58,524 nt of DNA from CAYGJN01 sp964350135 (GCA_964350135.1 CAYGJN010000001.1:1-58524); one strand, 5' to 3'; counted from the first letter of the stretch, positions 1 through 9,028 are shown. The notes: generated from the sequence alone by a model not told the origin. A program made the numbers and translations.

Positions 1-9
1 TGCTGCCGG

Positions 10-109
10 NNNNNNNNNNNNNNNNNNNNNNNNNNNNNNNNNNNNNNNNNNNNNNNNNNNNNNNNNNNNNNNNNNNNNNNNNNNNNNNNNNNNNNNNNNN
101 NNNNNNNNN
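10..109. other. Assembly gap (100 Ns)
   Basis: Exactly 100 consecutive Ns, the usual placeholder for a gap of unknown length. Bases 1-9 (TGCTGCCGG) and the first bases after the gap (TGCAACAATT) recreate the same junction that occurs intact near 271-287, so the gap interrupts a tandem-repeat gene and probably hides collapsed repeat copies. Confidence 0.97.
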
Positions 110-332
110 TGCAACAATTAAAAACCTCACAGCTTATTATAGATCTATAAGTGGAAATCCTTATTCGACAAAACAGCTAAAGCCTCATTTTACACTTGGG
201 CAATTTAGAGCTGCTGGTTATGACTGGGGTCATATTAAAGATATGGGCTTTACTTTAAAAGAATCTATTACTGCCGGTGCAACAATTAAAAACCTCACAG
301 CTTATTATAGATCTATAAGTGGAAATCCTTAT
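110..332 (+). repeat. 55-bp exact direct repeat, 168-bp period
   Basis: Bases 110-164 and 278-332 are identical over 55 bases. The offset is 168 bases, i.e. 56 codons, so the reading frame is preserved. After the identical core the two copies diverge in the next codons. The repeat abuts the N-gap, consistent with a misassembled or collapsed array. Confidence 0.9.
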
Positions 333-431
333 GGATTGAAAGATTTAGCAAAGCATTTTAGTGCCGCTGCACTTGTAAATGCCGGGTTTAAGTATGAAGA
401 TGTTAAAAAATACTACCCAGAAGAGAATTAG
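111..431 (+). CDS. Tandem-repeat protein, C-terminal fragment (5' end in assembly gap)
   Basis: The frame is open from the gap to a TAA at 429-431 and encodes about 106 residues; the ATG at 243 is internal, not a start. The protein has two copies of a 56-residue unit beginning ATIKNLTAYYRSISGNPY. Within and after these are shorter, roughly ten-residue, helical-looking units of the form AG(F/Y/A)xxxxIK, for example AGYDWGHIKD, MGFTLKESIT and AGFKYEDVKK. The last unit diverges and ends KKYYPEEN. I do not recognise a named family. Such regular Leu/Gly/Phe helical repeats usually form a solenoid used for protein binding, which is inference here. There is no signal peptide in view because the N-terminus is missing. 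Confidence 0.7.
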   Translation, partial: ATIKNLTAYYRSISGNPYSTKQLKPHFTLGQFRAAGYDWGHIKDMGFTLKESITAGATIKNLTAYYRSISGNPYGLKDLAKHFSAAALVNAGFKYEDVKKYYPEEN

Positions 432-460
432 AATACTAGATAACTTATTTAACTAGCTTA

Positions 461-991
461 TTAGAAAAAATAAAACAAAACCAAAAGTACAAATCCACCT
501 GCGCTCATTAATATGAGCGTGGGTTTTTGATCCCTTTTTGTCGCAAAGGCAATAAGCATTCCTGAGACAAGTATAATCATCAGGCTGACCCCAAGTATGG
601 TCTGAAGCCCTTTTAAAATCTTAGGACCATGGCCTTTATGTACTTCTATTATTGATTTAAGAAAATTTGGCTTAACTCTATAGATAGTATACTGATCTCC
701 GGACTGCTTAAACTCGTAATTCATTCGAGTGGTAGGCCTTGTCATAATAAGACCTGATGATGTTTTTAAATATTCAAATGTGTATTCAGGATCAATTTCT
801 TTGAGATAGCTTCTAATACTATCTTCGTTAAGTTTTGCATGAGTTACTAAAACTGAGGTTATTTTTTCTTTTTCAACTGATCCTTTATACCCCAATAGAT
901 AAAAAGTCCCTGTTACTGCCATCAAAAGTAGAAATGGTGCGAAAAAAGCCGAAAAATAAAGATGTATCTTAACTAATAATTGTCGGTTCAC
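461..991 (-). CDS. PepSY-associated-type small membrane protein
   Basis: A 176-residue protein with one N-terminal transmembrane segment (about residues 12-35, FSAFFAPFLLLMAVTGTFYL) and two adjacent C-terminal ones (about 127-146 and 152-175). A soluble, probably periplasmic, loop lies between them and resembles a PepSY domain. The opening RQLLVKIHLYFSAFF followed by a TG-containing helix is typical of PepSY_TM proteins, some of which act in iron-siderophore reduction or sit beside TonB receptors. It is short compared with the usual PepSY_TM proteins of about 350-500 residues, so it is a minimal form. The next upstream gene on this strand, the LamG-like lipoprotein, ends ten bases before this start, so the two may be cotranscribed. 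The specific role is unknown. Confidence 0.6.
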   Translation of the reverse strand: MNRQLLVKIHLYFSAFFAPFLLLMAVTGTFYLLGYKGSVEKEKITSVLVTHAKLNEDSIRSYLKEIDPEYTFEYLKTSSGLIMTRPTTRMNYEFKQSGDQYTIYRVKPNFLKSIIEVHKGHGPKILKGLQTILGVSLMIILVSGMLIAFATKRDQKPTLILMSAGGFVLLVLFYFF

Positions 992-1000
992 TTATATGCC

Positions 1001-2326
1001 TTATTTATAAATTAATAAATCGCTTTTAACTCTATCAATATGCTCTTTGGGACTCTGCTTTTTACTTTGAGAATCACCTAGGCGCCACCAATATTTTAAA
1101 TGCTGTGAATCCAGATGTCTTTTTAAATTTGTTGGGATTCCATCAAAATAAATAGCTTCAACAGCTCTAGCACCTAAGGATTCACTCCAGATACTAAATT
1201 CATCTAAGTCTCCATTAAAAAAACGGCTTTTTCCCTCATAGGATCCAAGCATTAATGGATAAGCTCCAAAGCCTGTAAACGTATCAATCTTTTTAACTAC
1301 GGCCTTACCATTCACATATAAAATGAATTCACTATCATTATAAGTGATTATAATGTTAAACCAATCATTTGTATTATAAGAAATAGAATACTTTAGCTCA
1401 TGATAGTTTTTATCTATATCCCTGTAGCCAGCTATAATGGTCCCTTTTTTCAAGGAAAGATTAATAGCAGTTTGTGGGCTAGAGTTATGATGAAAATTCA
1501 CCATTCTAGTATCATTTTGATCTTCTAAAGTTCTAAACCAAATTGAAATACTGAAATGATTCGATGAGAAGTACTCGCTTGAAGAAGCTCCTTCAAGGTA
1601 ATGCCCTCCAACTAATTCTAAAAATTTCTTATTCGAAATTTTTGGATTTTTATAAGCAGGCTCATTTAAGGCTTGCAAATAAGTCCATTTCGCAAAGTCT
1701 CTATGCCTTGCTTGCTTAGCGAAAGCAATATTAAACTCATTTGTCTTTTGTGTAAGTTTTTCTTGAGAAGACAAAAGCTTTTTCTTTATACTTGTTTTTT
1801 TGTTCTCTTTGGTATTGGAATCTAAGAGTAAACTTTTATATTTTTCAATTAATGCTCTTTCCTTATTTATGCTCACTTCAAGTTTTTTAGCAATATTTTG
1901 CTCTCTTCGCATAATGGAAAGATGTTGATCATATAATGATGTAAAAGGGTTTTTATGTTTTTCAAAATAAGTAAGAGTATCAACTCTCATCTCGGTATCA
2001 GCAATATTTTTAAAACTTACTTTTGAATCCTTAAGCACAGATGAACCCTTCAGGTTTAGCCCATATAAAGTCTTTTCTTTTAAGTTGGCCTCTTCTAAAA
2101 CCTCTCCAGACATATCACCGCATTCTTCAATTTTTTGTTTGTTATATCCTTCTTCTTTAAACTCATTAATGCATCTGCCTGTTTCTTTAGAAAAATAAAA
2201 CAAAGAACTTTTCTCAAGTAACGTAGCTTTTGCTGATCGTTTTTTCTCTTCCACGTTGTCTACAGGTTTGATTTGAATACACGACGATAGAATAAATAGA
2301 GTAGTCACAATAAGGTTTATTTGCAT
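1001..2326 (-). CDS. Lipoprotein with coiled coil and LamG-like (concanavalin) domain
   Basis: A 441-residue predicted lipoprotein: the signal peptide ends in the lipobox LSSC with Cys16 as lipidation site. Residues about 130-205 are Lys/Glu-rich and probably form a coiled coil. Residues about 235-400 look like a LamG/concanavalin-like jelly roll, with FSISIWFRTLED, WFNIIITYNDSEFILYVNGK, a FNGDLDEFSIWSESL strand pair and a YFDG end. Such domains bind carbohydrate or protein ligands at the cell surface. A second, unrelated LamG-type lipoprotein lies at 54053-55342. The start is an ATG just after the signal sequence boundary and faces a divergent gene across a 76-base region. The ligand is not predictable from sequence. 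Confidence 0.65.
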   Translation of the reverse strand: MQINLIVTTLFILSSCIQIKPVDNVEEKKRSAKATLLEKSSLFYFSKETGRCINEFKEEGYNKQKIEECGDMSGEVLEEANLKEKTLYGLNLKGSSVLKDSKVSFKNIADTEMRVDTLTYFEKHKNPFTSLYDQHLSIMRREQNIAKKLEVSINKERALIEKYKSLLLDSNTKENKKTSIKKKLLSSQEKLTQKTNEFNIAFAKQARHRDFAKWTYLQALNEPAYKNPKISNKKFLELVGGHYLEGASSSEYFSSNHFSISIWFRTLEDQNDTRMVNFHHNSSPQTAINLSLKKGTIIAGYRDIDKNYHELKYSISYNTNDWFNIIITYNDSEFILYVNGKAVVKKIDTFTGFGAYPLMLGSYEGKSRFFNGDLDEFSIWSESLGARAVEAIYFDGIPTNLKRHLDSQHLKYWWRLGDSQSKKQSPKEHIDRVKSDLLIYK

Positions 2327-2358
2327 AAAAACTCATCGGATAAATTAAGCATTCACTC

Positions 2359-2382
2359 AAATAACCGAAGAAATAACCGAAG
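2359..2382 (+). repeat. Two perfect tandem copies of a 12-bp element in a divergent promoter region
   Basis: AAATAACCGAAG occurs twice head to tail (2359-2370 and 2371-2382) in the 76-base region between the divergently oriented lipoprotein gene and the gene at 2403. The spacing of about one helical turn would suit a pair of direct-repeat regulator sites. It could equally be a replication-slippage duplication. Confidence 0.5.
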
Positions 2383-2402
2383 AGTAATTTACTAGGAGAA
2401 TT

Positions 2403-3044
2403 ATGAATAAGTTAAACCATAGACTCTATTTTCGTGAATCTAAGCTATCTTCCTATTATGAACTTTTTCATAAATTTGCTGAGAACTTTATATTTTTTCG
2501 ATGGATGTACTTTAAAAATCGTCCCCGAACAACTTTTCTTATGATGCGCTCAGTTCTTGTTAATAGTTTAGCTTTTAGTGCCTATTACTATTTATTTTCT
2601 CACTTCGATTTTCTGATTATGGGAATTGAGGTTGATCCTGTTCTTCTTTATTTTGGAGCATGCACAGTAGGCTACTGGAATATGAGTTGGAATTTTTTTC
2701 AAAAATGTAATTATCTTTCTAGTATGTACAACGATATCATTAAGCTATGCTCAAAAACTCAAGGCCTTGAAGCTCAGATGCTGAGAATTAATTTCTCAAT
2801 GCAGCTTTTAACAATGGATCTTTGGGGACATCGTTTATACTCCTGGATACTAAATGAAACCTTAGAAGAAACCTTTGAGTGGGCCATTCAAAATAAAACT
2901 GTCTCTTTTAAAAATATGAATGAGTTTTATGAAGTTGCTAATAATAAAAAACTAGAGATCTCTGTGGCAAGAAGTGCTCTTCTTGATTATCTTCAACACC
3001 TAAGTCATATGGCCACAAAGACTCATCTTTCAAAAGTTGCTTAA
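2403..3044 (+). CDS. Unknown protein with two central membrane segments
   Basis: A 213-residue protein of no family I recognise. The ATG is preceded by AGGAG (about 2394-2398), a good ribosome site. It is rich in aromatics. A hydrophobic stretch at about residues 47-75 (SVLVNSLAFSAYYYLF) and a second at about 77-97 (DPVLLYFGACTVGYWNMSW) could be membrane-embedded, and both flanks are basic and helical. There is no signal peptide and no catalytic motif is apparent. It is convergent with, and overlaps by four bases, the PhyH-like gene. Being alone on its strand, it is probably monocistronic, driven from the 2327-2402 region. Confidence 0.5.
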   Translation: MNKLNHRLYFRESKLSSYYELFHKFAENFIFFRWMYFKNRPRTTFLMMRSVLVNSLAFSAYYYLFSHFDFLIMGIEVDPVLLYFGACTVGYWNMSWNFFQKCNYLSSMYNDIIKLCSKTQGLEAQMLRINFSMQLLTMDLWGHRLYSWILNETLEETFEWAIQNKTVSFKNMNEFYEVANNKKLEISVARSALLDYLQHLSHMATKTHLSKVA

Positions 3045-4024
3045 TAAGCTTTTAAAAGGTGTCTCTCAGCTTTTGTCGTGTCTGGACCAATTAGTTTATT
3101 TTTATACTTAGGTCTATACAAAGCTGCTAACCCTTCAACTCTTTCATGCGGAGTCGCAAAAGAGATAATAAGCATAACTCTAAACCCTTCTTCCACTCTC
3201 GCTCCATGATGGAAACAATGATAGGGATTAACGAACCAAGCTGAACCTGCTTTACCGGTTAACTTTGTATAGTTCTCAGGAGAAATAAATTTTTCAATAA
3301 TTTCATCTTTCACTCGACCGTCTTCATGATTTAAAGCTGTTATTATTTCTAAAGACTTCTTGGCATTAATATATGTAAATGGGCCATTTTTAGGTCCAAT
3401 ATCATAAACAGGTATCACTAAATGCAAGAAGTCTGGATCAAGTGCATCTCTGTGAAACATTTGAGCATTGATTGGTGTATGCCCTTTTTCCATAGCAGGT
3501 GTATATATAAACGAAGTATTTGATAAAGTTGGAATCTGTCCCAAATAATCAGCGGCTAATCCCATAAGCTTTGGTTGAGAAGCAAATTTTAAAATAGGTT
3601 TTATAAGGGCAATTTGCTCATCACTCACTTCTTCCTGATCTTTTCCTGCAGGCTTAATTAATAATGAATAAGGAGCAACAAAAGCTTTCTCTATAGCTTC
3701 TCTGTTCGATTCAAAATATGACCTAAGATGGGTAAGCAATTCAGGCACACCATCAAGCTCCCCTTCTGGTATTGCCAGCTCATGCTTGTTTTTAGGTACC
3801 CTAATATTATTAAGTGCACTGGTATAAATACTAATATTTTTTGATTTAATATAAAGAACTGGTGCAGATAGTATCTTAACAAATCTTATAATGCTTAAAC
3901 GTAGACTTTTTTTAATACCCAACATGCTTAGCACTTCATTAAGTAAACGCCCCAGACCTTTTTGTCTGATTTGACTGGGAACCTTCATAAAATACACAGG
4001 TAATCTTGAAACTTTAAAACTCAC
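3041..4024 (-). CDS. PhyH-type Fe(II)/2-oxoglutarate dioxygenase
   Basis: A 327-residue protein whose C-terminal half carries the phytanoyl-CoA dioxygenase-like facial triad. H191 and D193 lie in MFHRDALD, a distal His is H272 or H273 in CFHHGAR, and R282 in GFRVML would bind the 2-oxoglutarate carboxylate. GPFTYI (about 214-219) matches the GP-x-x-x-IPGSH region of the family. The roughly 90-residue N-terminal part is basic and not assignable. Members hydroxylate lipids, amino acids or secondary metabolites, and the substrate cannot be read here. A divergent methyltransferase across a 144-base spacer may belong to the same process, which is inference. Confidence 0.65.
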   Translation of the reverse strand: MSFKVSRLPVYFMKVPSQIRQKGLGRLLNEVLSMLGIKKSLRLSIIRFVKILSAPVLYIKSKNISIYTSALNNIRVPKNKHELAIPEGELDGVPELLTHLRSYFESNREAIEKAFVAPYSLLIKPAGKDQEEVSDEQIALIKPILKFASQPKLMGLAADYLGQIPTLSNTSFIYTPAMEKGHTPINAQMFHRDALDPDFLHLVIPVYDIGPKNGPFTYINAKKSLEIITALNHEDGRVKDEIIEKFISPENYTKLTGKAGSAWFVNPYHCFHHGARVEEGFRVMLIISFATPHERVEGLAALYRPKYKNKLIGPDTTKAERHLLKAY

Positions 4025-4168
4025 AGCCCTCTCCTGGAAGCAAAACTAGCCTCCATACTAGCAGATGCTAATCACCCCAGAAAGCCCTCAAAACCGGGTT
4101 TTTCCTTTATATGAGAGATTTTCCATGGTAGTTTTTTTTGTAAACTATTCCCCTACTGGAGACCCTTT

Positions 4169-5071
4169 ATGGAAAAAAGAAGTTCAATCGAAGATTTAGT
4201 TGTAGGTATTGGCAAGGCCATCACACCTCCCTTTATCCGCGATCAAGTAAAACGCGCTTATTATTCAGTTAAGAAAAAGAGCTTGGCCGAGAAGTTTGCT
4301 AAGGAAATCAAAGAGAAATCTTATATTAAGTGGTACCAAGAGTTTATTGATAACAAGGCCGAAAGCTTTGAAATTACAGATGAACTTATAAGCACTGGCT
4401 CCCGTGACCTTGAGGCCATGAAAGCAAGGGGTATGAAGCCAGAACATACACTCTATGAATTTGGAGTTGGTTATTTAAGATCAACTAAACACTTTGTGGA
4501 ATATCTGAACCCTGGTAATTTCACTGGAAATGACACAAGCGCTAAGAGAATAGCAAGAGGAAAAAAGCTTTTTCCAGTTATGGATGAGAAAAAGGCTAAC
4601 CTTCTTGTAACAACTGATAATAGTCTGGACTGGCTAAACGGTAAGAAGTTTGACTTTATCTACTCACATGCAGTTTTTTGCCATATGCCAATGGAAGACG
4701 TGAGAGAGGTTTTTATTAATCTTCATGATAAGGCCATGCATGAAAAATCAGAGTTCTATACAACTTACTCAGTTTTAGATTTTAATGAGTTTAGAGGTCT
4801 TAAGGATACTCCTGCAAATGAAATGGAAGAAAAACTCATTGAGATTTTTAGAGGCAAAGATCAAATGAACTTATTTGATCATATGAAGAAATCTCAAGGT
4901 GAAGATGTTATCCAAAGTGGATCATCTAACTGGTTTCAATCAAGAGAGTACATGGAAAGATTCTCAAGAGAATGTGGTTTTCATGTTGAAGATGTAACTG
5001 AATCCTTAGGTGATAAAACAGGTCTTTGTTACAGCCCTTGGAATCGTCTTATCAAAATGACTTTAAAGTAA
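4169..5071 (+). CDS. Class I SAM-dependent methyltransferase
   Basis: A 300-residue protein with a Rossmann methyltransferase core. Motif I is LYEFGVGYLRST (about 92-103), an acidic position follows at FTGNDTS, and the motif IV-like FDFIYSHAVFCHMP comes just past the midpoint, as in Methyltransf_11/25. The N-terminal 75 residues are basic and helical. GGAG at 4158-4161 sits seven bases before the ATG. The substrate is unknown. It lies at the end of a 16-gene polysaccharide locus on the other strand and could methylate a sugar or lipid carrier there, but it is convergent with that locus, so this is only a neighbourhood argument. Confidence 0.7.
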   Translation: MEKRSSIEDLVVGIGKAITPPFIRDQVKRAYYSVKKKSLAEKFAKEIKEKSYIKWYQEFIDNKAESFEITDELISTGSRDLEAMKARGMKPEHTLYEFGVGYLRSTKHFVEYLNPGNFTGNDTSAKRIARGKKLFPVMDEKKANLLVTTDNSLDWLNGKKFDFIYSHAVFCHMPMEDVREVFINLHDKAMHEKSEFYTTYSVLDFNEFRGLKDTPANEMEEKLIEIFRGKDQMNLFDHMKKSQGEDVIQSGSSNWFQSREYMERFSRECGFHVEDVTESLGDKTGLCYSPWNRLIKMTLK

Positions 5072-5080
5072 TTCTTATTT

Positions 5081-6790
5081 TTAGGCCTGGCTTTGATTTA
5101 AAGTCAGGTCTATAACCTCATCACAAATATCCTCGATACCTTTTTGATGCGAAATCGCAATAATAGTCATTTTGCCTTTAAGATCTTTTAAAGTATTAAT
5201 GATGACTTGCTCACTAGCTTCATCAAGGGCCGATGTAGACTCATCAAGAATAAGCACCTCTGGCTTTAGTAATAAGGTTCTTGCTAAAACTACTCTTTGC
5301 TTTTGCCCACCAGAGAGTTTAGAGCCTGTCTCTCCCACTTGTGAGTCAAGTTTATCTGGCAGAGCTGAGACAAATTTTTTCGCTCCCACTCTTTCAAGGG
5401 AACTCCAAATCTCTTCATCTTTAAGAGTTGGATCAAAGGCCCAAAAATTATTTCGAAGAGTATCGTTAAACATAAAGGGCTCTTGTCCCATATAAACAAT
5501 TTTTTTTCTAATGGATTCTTTATCAATATCTTCTAAATTAACTCCATCAATTAAGATTTTTCCACTTTTAGGTTTTCTTAAGCGAATTAAAAGATCTATA
5601 AAGGTAGTTTTCCCTGATCCAGATGTTCCTTTAAAGATAACTGCAGAACCTTTCTTGATTGAGAGATTAAGTGATCTTAAAACATCCTTGCCTGGATAAG
5701 AAAACGAAAGATTCTGGATTTGTATTTCTTTATTAAGAATAAATTCGTTATCTCCAGTACTCTCTTCTTCTTCTTTTTTCATTCCATTAATCAAGCCAAA
5801 GATAAACTCATAAGCAGGAATTGAGACAAGGTAGGTCTGATAGTAAATTTGAATAAACGAAAGCCTTTGGGCCGTCCTATAAAAAAGCAAAAGAAGAAGA
5901 AATAAATTATCAGGATTAAGCTTTAAAAAGTTTAAAAAGACATAAAGACATATACAAACAATTAACACCTGCACAGGCTCTTGAAAGTGGTTTACAGCAT
6001 ATACCCCGTCAGTTCTTTTCTTATTAGCATCAGCAAAACTATTAATTTCAACATCCATAACTTTTTGAATGCTCTCTTCTCGAGAAGATGCTTTTAATTG
6101 CTTCATTCCTCTAATGAAATCAACAAAAAATGAGTTCATTGAGATGGCCTGGTCTGTTCCTTTTTGACTTGCACTTTTTGCTTGCCTTAAAAACTTCTTC
6201 AGTATGAAAAGTGAAATCCCACAGATAACAATTGCTCCTAGAGCTACGCTAAAAGAGACATTAATGGCCAAAAATAGATAGACTGTCACAGGAACTATAT
6301 TTGCGAGTGTTTTTCCTGTTGTTAGATAGACATTAGAAACTTTTTCAACTTCAGATGATAGAGCAGTTGTTAACTCTCCAGCTTTCATAGAAGAAAGATA
6401 GTCCCACTTAGATCCAAGAACTGCTCTGACAATATCAGACCTTAGATCAGCAACAATATCCTGAGAAATATGAGCAACCTTACATAATGCTAAATAATTT
6501 GCAATCCCTTTAAGAAGCATCATTGTAAAGATTAATATCAATACATAAATTAGCTCAAAGGGTACTCCGAAAGTTGCAAATACCTTTACTAAGTAGGAAG
6601 CAATCCCACTGTTCGCAACAGTATCATTTCCCAAGGTAATATTCATAAGTGGGATTAGTGCAGTAAAACCTATCCCTTCAACAAGTCCTGAAATCAGAAA
6701 CATGATTGAAACAAGAATCGACTGCCGCTTATACTTTCTAATAAAGTACATGGCAGGACTAAACTGATCTTTAAATCGCTTAACAATCAT
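5081..6790 (-). CDS. ABC transporter, fused permease-ATPase (MsbA/PglK-like flippase)
   Basis: A 569-residue half-transporter expected to work as a homodimer in the inner membrane. An N-terminal exporter domain of six helices (about residues 25-325) is followed by a nucleotide-binding domain. That domain has Walker A GTSGSGKTT (388-396), the signature LSGGQ (492-496), Walker B VLILDES (512-518) and the H-loop His548. Length and architecture fit lipid-linked oligosaccharide flippases (PglK, WlaB) and MsbA. As the last gene of the nonulosonic acid locus, sharing ATGA with the upstream transferase gene, it most likely moves the finished lipid-linked glycan or a glycolipid across the inner membrane. 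Family assignment is secure. The cargo is inferred. Confidence 0.85.
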   Translation of the reverse strand: MIVKRFKDQFSPAMYFIRKYKRQSILVSIMFLISGLVEGIGFTALIPLMNITLGNDTVANSGIASYLVKVFATFGVPFELIYVLILIFTMMLLKGIANYLALCKVAHISQDIVADLRSDIVRAVLGSKWDYLSSMKAGELTTALSSEVEKVSNVYLTTGKTLANIVPVTVYLFLAINVSFSVALGAIVICGISLFILKKFLRQAKSASQKGTDQAISMNSFFVDFIRGMKQLKASSREESIQKVMDVEINSFADANKKRTDGVYAVNHFQEPVQVLIVCICLYVFLNFLKLNPDNLFLLLLLFYRTAQRLSFIQIYYQTYLVSIPAYEFIFGLINGMKKEEEESTGDNEFILNKEIQIQNLSFSYPGKDVLRSLNLSIKKGSAVIFKGTSGSGKTTFIDLLIRLRKPKSGKILIDGVNLEDIDKESIRKKIVYMGQEPFMFNDTLRNNFWAFDPTLKDEEIWSSLERVGAKKFVSALPDKLDSQVGETGSKLSGGQKQRVVLARTLLLKPEVLILDESTSALDEASEQVIINTLKDLKGKMTIIAISHQKGIEDICDEVIDLTLNQSQA

Positions 6791-8310
6791 ATTAAATCCT
6801 GTATATCGGATGGAAAACTTTTAATAAAACTTCTCATCACATTTTTTTTATATTCTGTATCAGTAAAACGAGCTCGATCACCTCTTAAATACTCAAGAGG
6901 CATTTCGACAGAGCTTTCTATATAAGCAGCTAAAAAGAGTGCTCCATCTTTTTTTCTTATTTCATCATTTTCATCATAAGCAATCTCATTAAGTTTTGCT
7001 CTCATAGCACTCATGTCCGTTAATACATGTACATGAGGTACAAAATTATAAAAATTATGAAGACCAAAGGATATCACAGGCTTACCAATTACGGCCCCTT
7101 CAAAACCATTTGTCCCCGTTATAGTAATTACTCCAACACTATTTTTCACAAGAGGAAATGAGCTTTGAGAATAATCAGCAAAAATGCAATTAGGAATTTT
7201 TAATATATTACGATAAAAGGACAATGGTCGTCTTCCTACTCCTACTGGGTGCTCTTTAACCAGCAATTTATGACCCGCTGGAAGATTTTTACAAATTGTT
7301 TGGATAATGGCCGCTTGATCATTAAACTCTGGAGCAAACTGGCTTATAGATATTTCAGGCTCTGTATGAAGAAAATAAGTAAAATACTTCTCTCCTTCTA
7401 AGTCTTGTGCTTTTTTGAGATTTAATCCCTGAATATAAAGGTGATGTCGATAAACTCTAATGACCATCCCCATTGAAGACCAGTAATTATAAGCTGAGTA
7501 AGTCGCGACATTTTTAAGTTTTTGATAAAGAGTTTTTTTAGTCACACTAAGCAAAGTTTTAAGAACATGAGAAATTCGAGGTCTTAAATCAATTTGAACA
7601 GATCTCATATAAGAATTATGATCTTTCCAAAACTGCTCCATATGCTCATCAATATTAACTAAAGATTTTGAAGACTTTTTAATCTCTAAAAAATTTTTCT
7701 CAATTCGAGAGTTTCCAAAATATAAATCATCGATCCAATAAGGAAAATTTTTATAACGAGGTGGAGAAAATGCCCTAAAAAGTGATCCATGCTTTAAAAG
7801 AACATAATATCCAGGTAATCCCCAAACTCCACTTGATAAGCCGATTTTAAATTTTGGTCTGTATTTTATGGCCAAGTCTTCCCAAAACTTAAAAGTCTTA
7901 TTGATATAATTTGTCATCTTTTTAAGATCAGGACGATCACTGATATAAGAACTAGGATGCCCAACACCTAAAGGGCTTAGGCTGTGACCAAAGTGCCGAT
8001 CACTTTGAATAATGTCCATATATAGTACGCCATATTTTTCTTCATAGGCTTTGGCCATATCATAAACATTGGCAGGAACTTCATCATCATAATTTGGCAG
8101 ATAATCTTCTATACTAATAAACTCATCGATCTTGGTGTATTTTTCCATTCGCTCTTTCATACCCATATCAAGAGCAACACCTATAATTTTATGTCCATAA
8201 ACTTCTCTTAACTCTGTCGCTAGAGCGGCCCAAATATAATCAAAATTAGATGTAAAAAAGAAAAGCGAAACCTTCGAGTCTGAATTAAAATTTGAAATAC
8301 TACTGGTCAT
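6787..8310 (-). CDS. Kps/capsule-type glycosyltransferase
   Basis: A 507-residue cytosolic protein resembling the capsule polysaccharide biosynthesis family (KpsC/KpsS, Kdo-type transferases). A C-terminal GT-B half carries LLVKEHPVGVGRR, NCIFADYS and ITGTNGFEGAVIGKPVISFG, the conserved donor-site elements of that family. Because those enzymes use CMP-activated 2-keto sugars, this is a good candidate for adding the CMP-nonulosonic acid made by the upstream genes. The ATG is preceded by AGGA. The gene overlaps the ABC transporter by four bases, so translation is probably coupled. The N-terminal half (surface or capsule-export-like) is less conserved. A glycan- or flagellin-directed transferase is the alternative. 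Confidence 0.65.
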   Translation of the reverse strand: MTSSISNFNSDSKVSLFFFTSNFDYIWAALATELREVYGHKIIGVALDMGMKERMEKYTKIDEFISIEDYLPNYDDEVPANVYDMAKAYEEKYGVLYMDIIQSDRHFGHSLSPLGVGHPSSYISDRPDLKKMTNYINKTFKFWEDLAIKYRPKFKIGLSSGVWGLPGYYVLLKHGSLFRAFSPPRYKNFPYWIDDLYFGNSRIEKNFLEIKKSSKSLVNIDEHMEQFWKDHNSYMRSVQIDLRPRISHVLKTLLSVTKKTLYQKLKNVATYSAYNYWSSMGMVIRVYRHHLYIQGLNLKKAQDLEGEKYFTYFLHTEPEISISQFAPEFNDQAAIIQTICKNLPAGHKLLVKEHPVGVGRRPLSFYRNILKIPNCIFADYSQSSFPLVKNSVGVITITGTNGFEGAVIGKPVISFGLHNFYNFVPHVHVLTDMSAMRAKLNEIAYDENDEIRKKDGALFLAAYIESSVEMPLEYLRGDRARFTDTEYKKNVMRSFIKSFPSDIQDLI

Positions 8311-8341
8311 TTGCTTCCTAGATAATTAGAAATTTAAATAC

Positions 8342-9028
8342 TTATGAAAAGTATTCCTTAATCTTATCAAGCCCGAAATGAGGATCATCACTGTAATACT
8401 TCTTAAAGATTTCTTCCAAAAGGTCTAGATCCTCTTGGGTGTCTATACAAAGATTAAGATGAGAAAGATCTTCTTCATGCTCAATACTCTTGGCCTTGAA
8501 AAGATCAGGACTGTTTTTGATTTTATTAGTAGCGTACTCTCTTTCCTCTGGAGTTTTTAAATTATCATTGCACCAATTAATAGCAGTTTTTGAAATTAAT
8601 TCGCATGAAAGACCAAGTGGAAAGGTATACTTAATTCTATTGGAAATATAATCAAGAGAGTTATCCCCAGCATATGATTTTGCCATTAGTGACATAACCC
8701 TTGGATCAACTAAAGGACAGTCTGCATTGACCTTTAAAAGAGCATCACATGCGGCCAATTCAAAACAACCCTTAAGCCTAAGAGCAATATCATTTTCATC
8801 AGGGCATCTATAAATAAGAATATCTTTTTCTTTTGCTATTTCTTCAAGAGCATCATTTCTAGGGTCAATAGTCGTTGCTAAAATAATTCCAGAAATTTCT
8901 TCAACTGCATTAAGGCGATCAATAATATGCTCAATAATAGGTTTTGAGCACAAAGGCTTAATAACCTTTCCAGGAAGTCTTTCTGAGCCCATTCGAGCTT
9001 GAATACATCCAAAAATTCTTTTAGGCAT
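8342..9028 (-). CDS. spsF: SpsF-like cytidylyltransferase
   Basis: About 228 residues with the nucleotidyltransferase signature QARMGSERLPGKV at residues 10-22 and NADCPLVDP for metal binding further on, as in the SpsF/NeuA-related group of spore-coat and surface polysaccharide clusters. It is distinct from the LegF-type CMP-sugar synthetase in the same locus, so two related enzymes coexist. I chose the ATG at 9028, with AGAAG nine bases upstream, over a TTG six bases earlier. The gene overlaps the end of the upstream GNAT gene by a few bases. The sugar it activates is unknown. Confidence 0.75.
   Translation of the reverse strand: MPKRIFGCIQARMGSERLPGKVIKPLCSKPIIEHIIDRLNAVEEISGIILATTIDPRNDALEEIAKEKDILIYRCPDENDIALRLKGCFELAACDALLKVNADCPLVDPRVMSLMAKSYAGDNSLDYISNRIKYTFPLGLSCELISKTAINWCNDNLKTPEEREYATNKIKNSPDLFKAKSIEHEEDLSHLNLCIDTQEDLDLLEEIFKKYYSDDPHFGLDKIKEYFS

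Noticed and set aside
432..460. CTAG-containing dyad between the repeat gene and the convergent PepSY gene as a terminator
   Set aside because: Stem pairs are few and A/T only, and no T-run is adjacent.
4082..4106. Terminator-like hairpin AAAGCCC / GGGTTTT followed by Ts
   Set aside because: It lies between two divergent genes where no transcript should end; the stem needs a G-T pair and the T-run is short.
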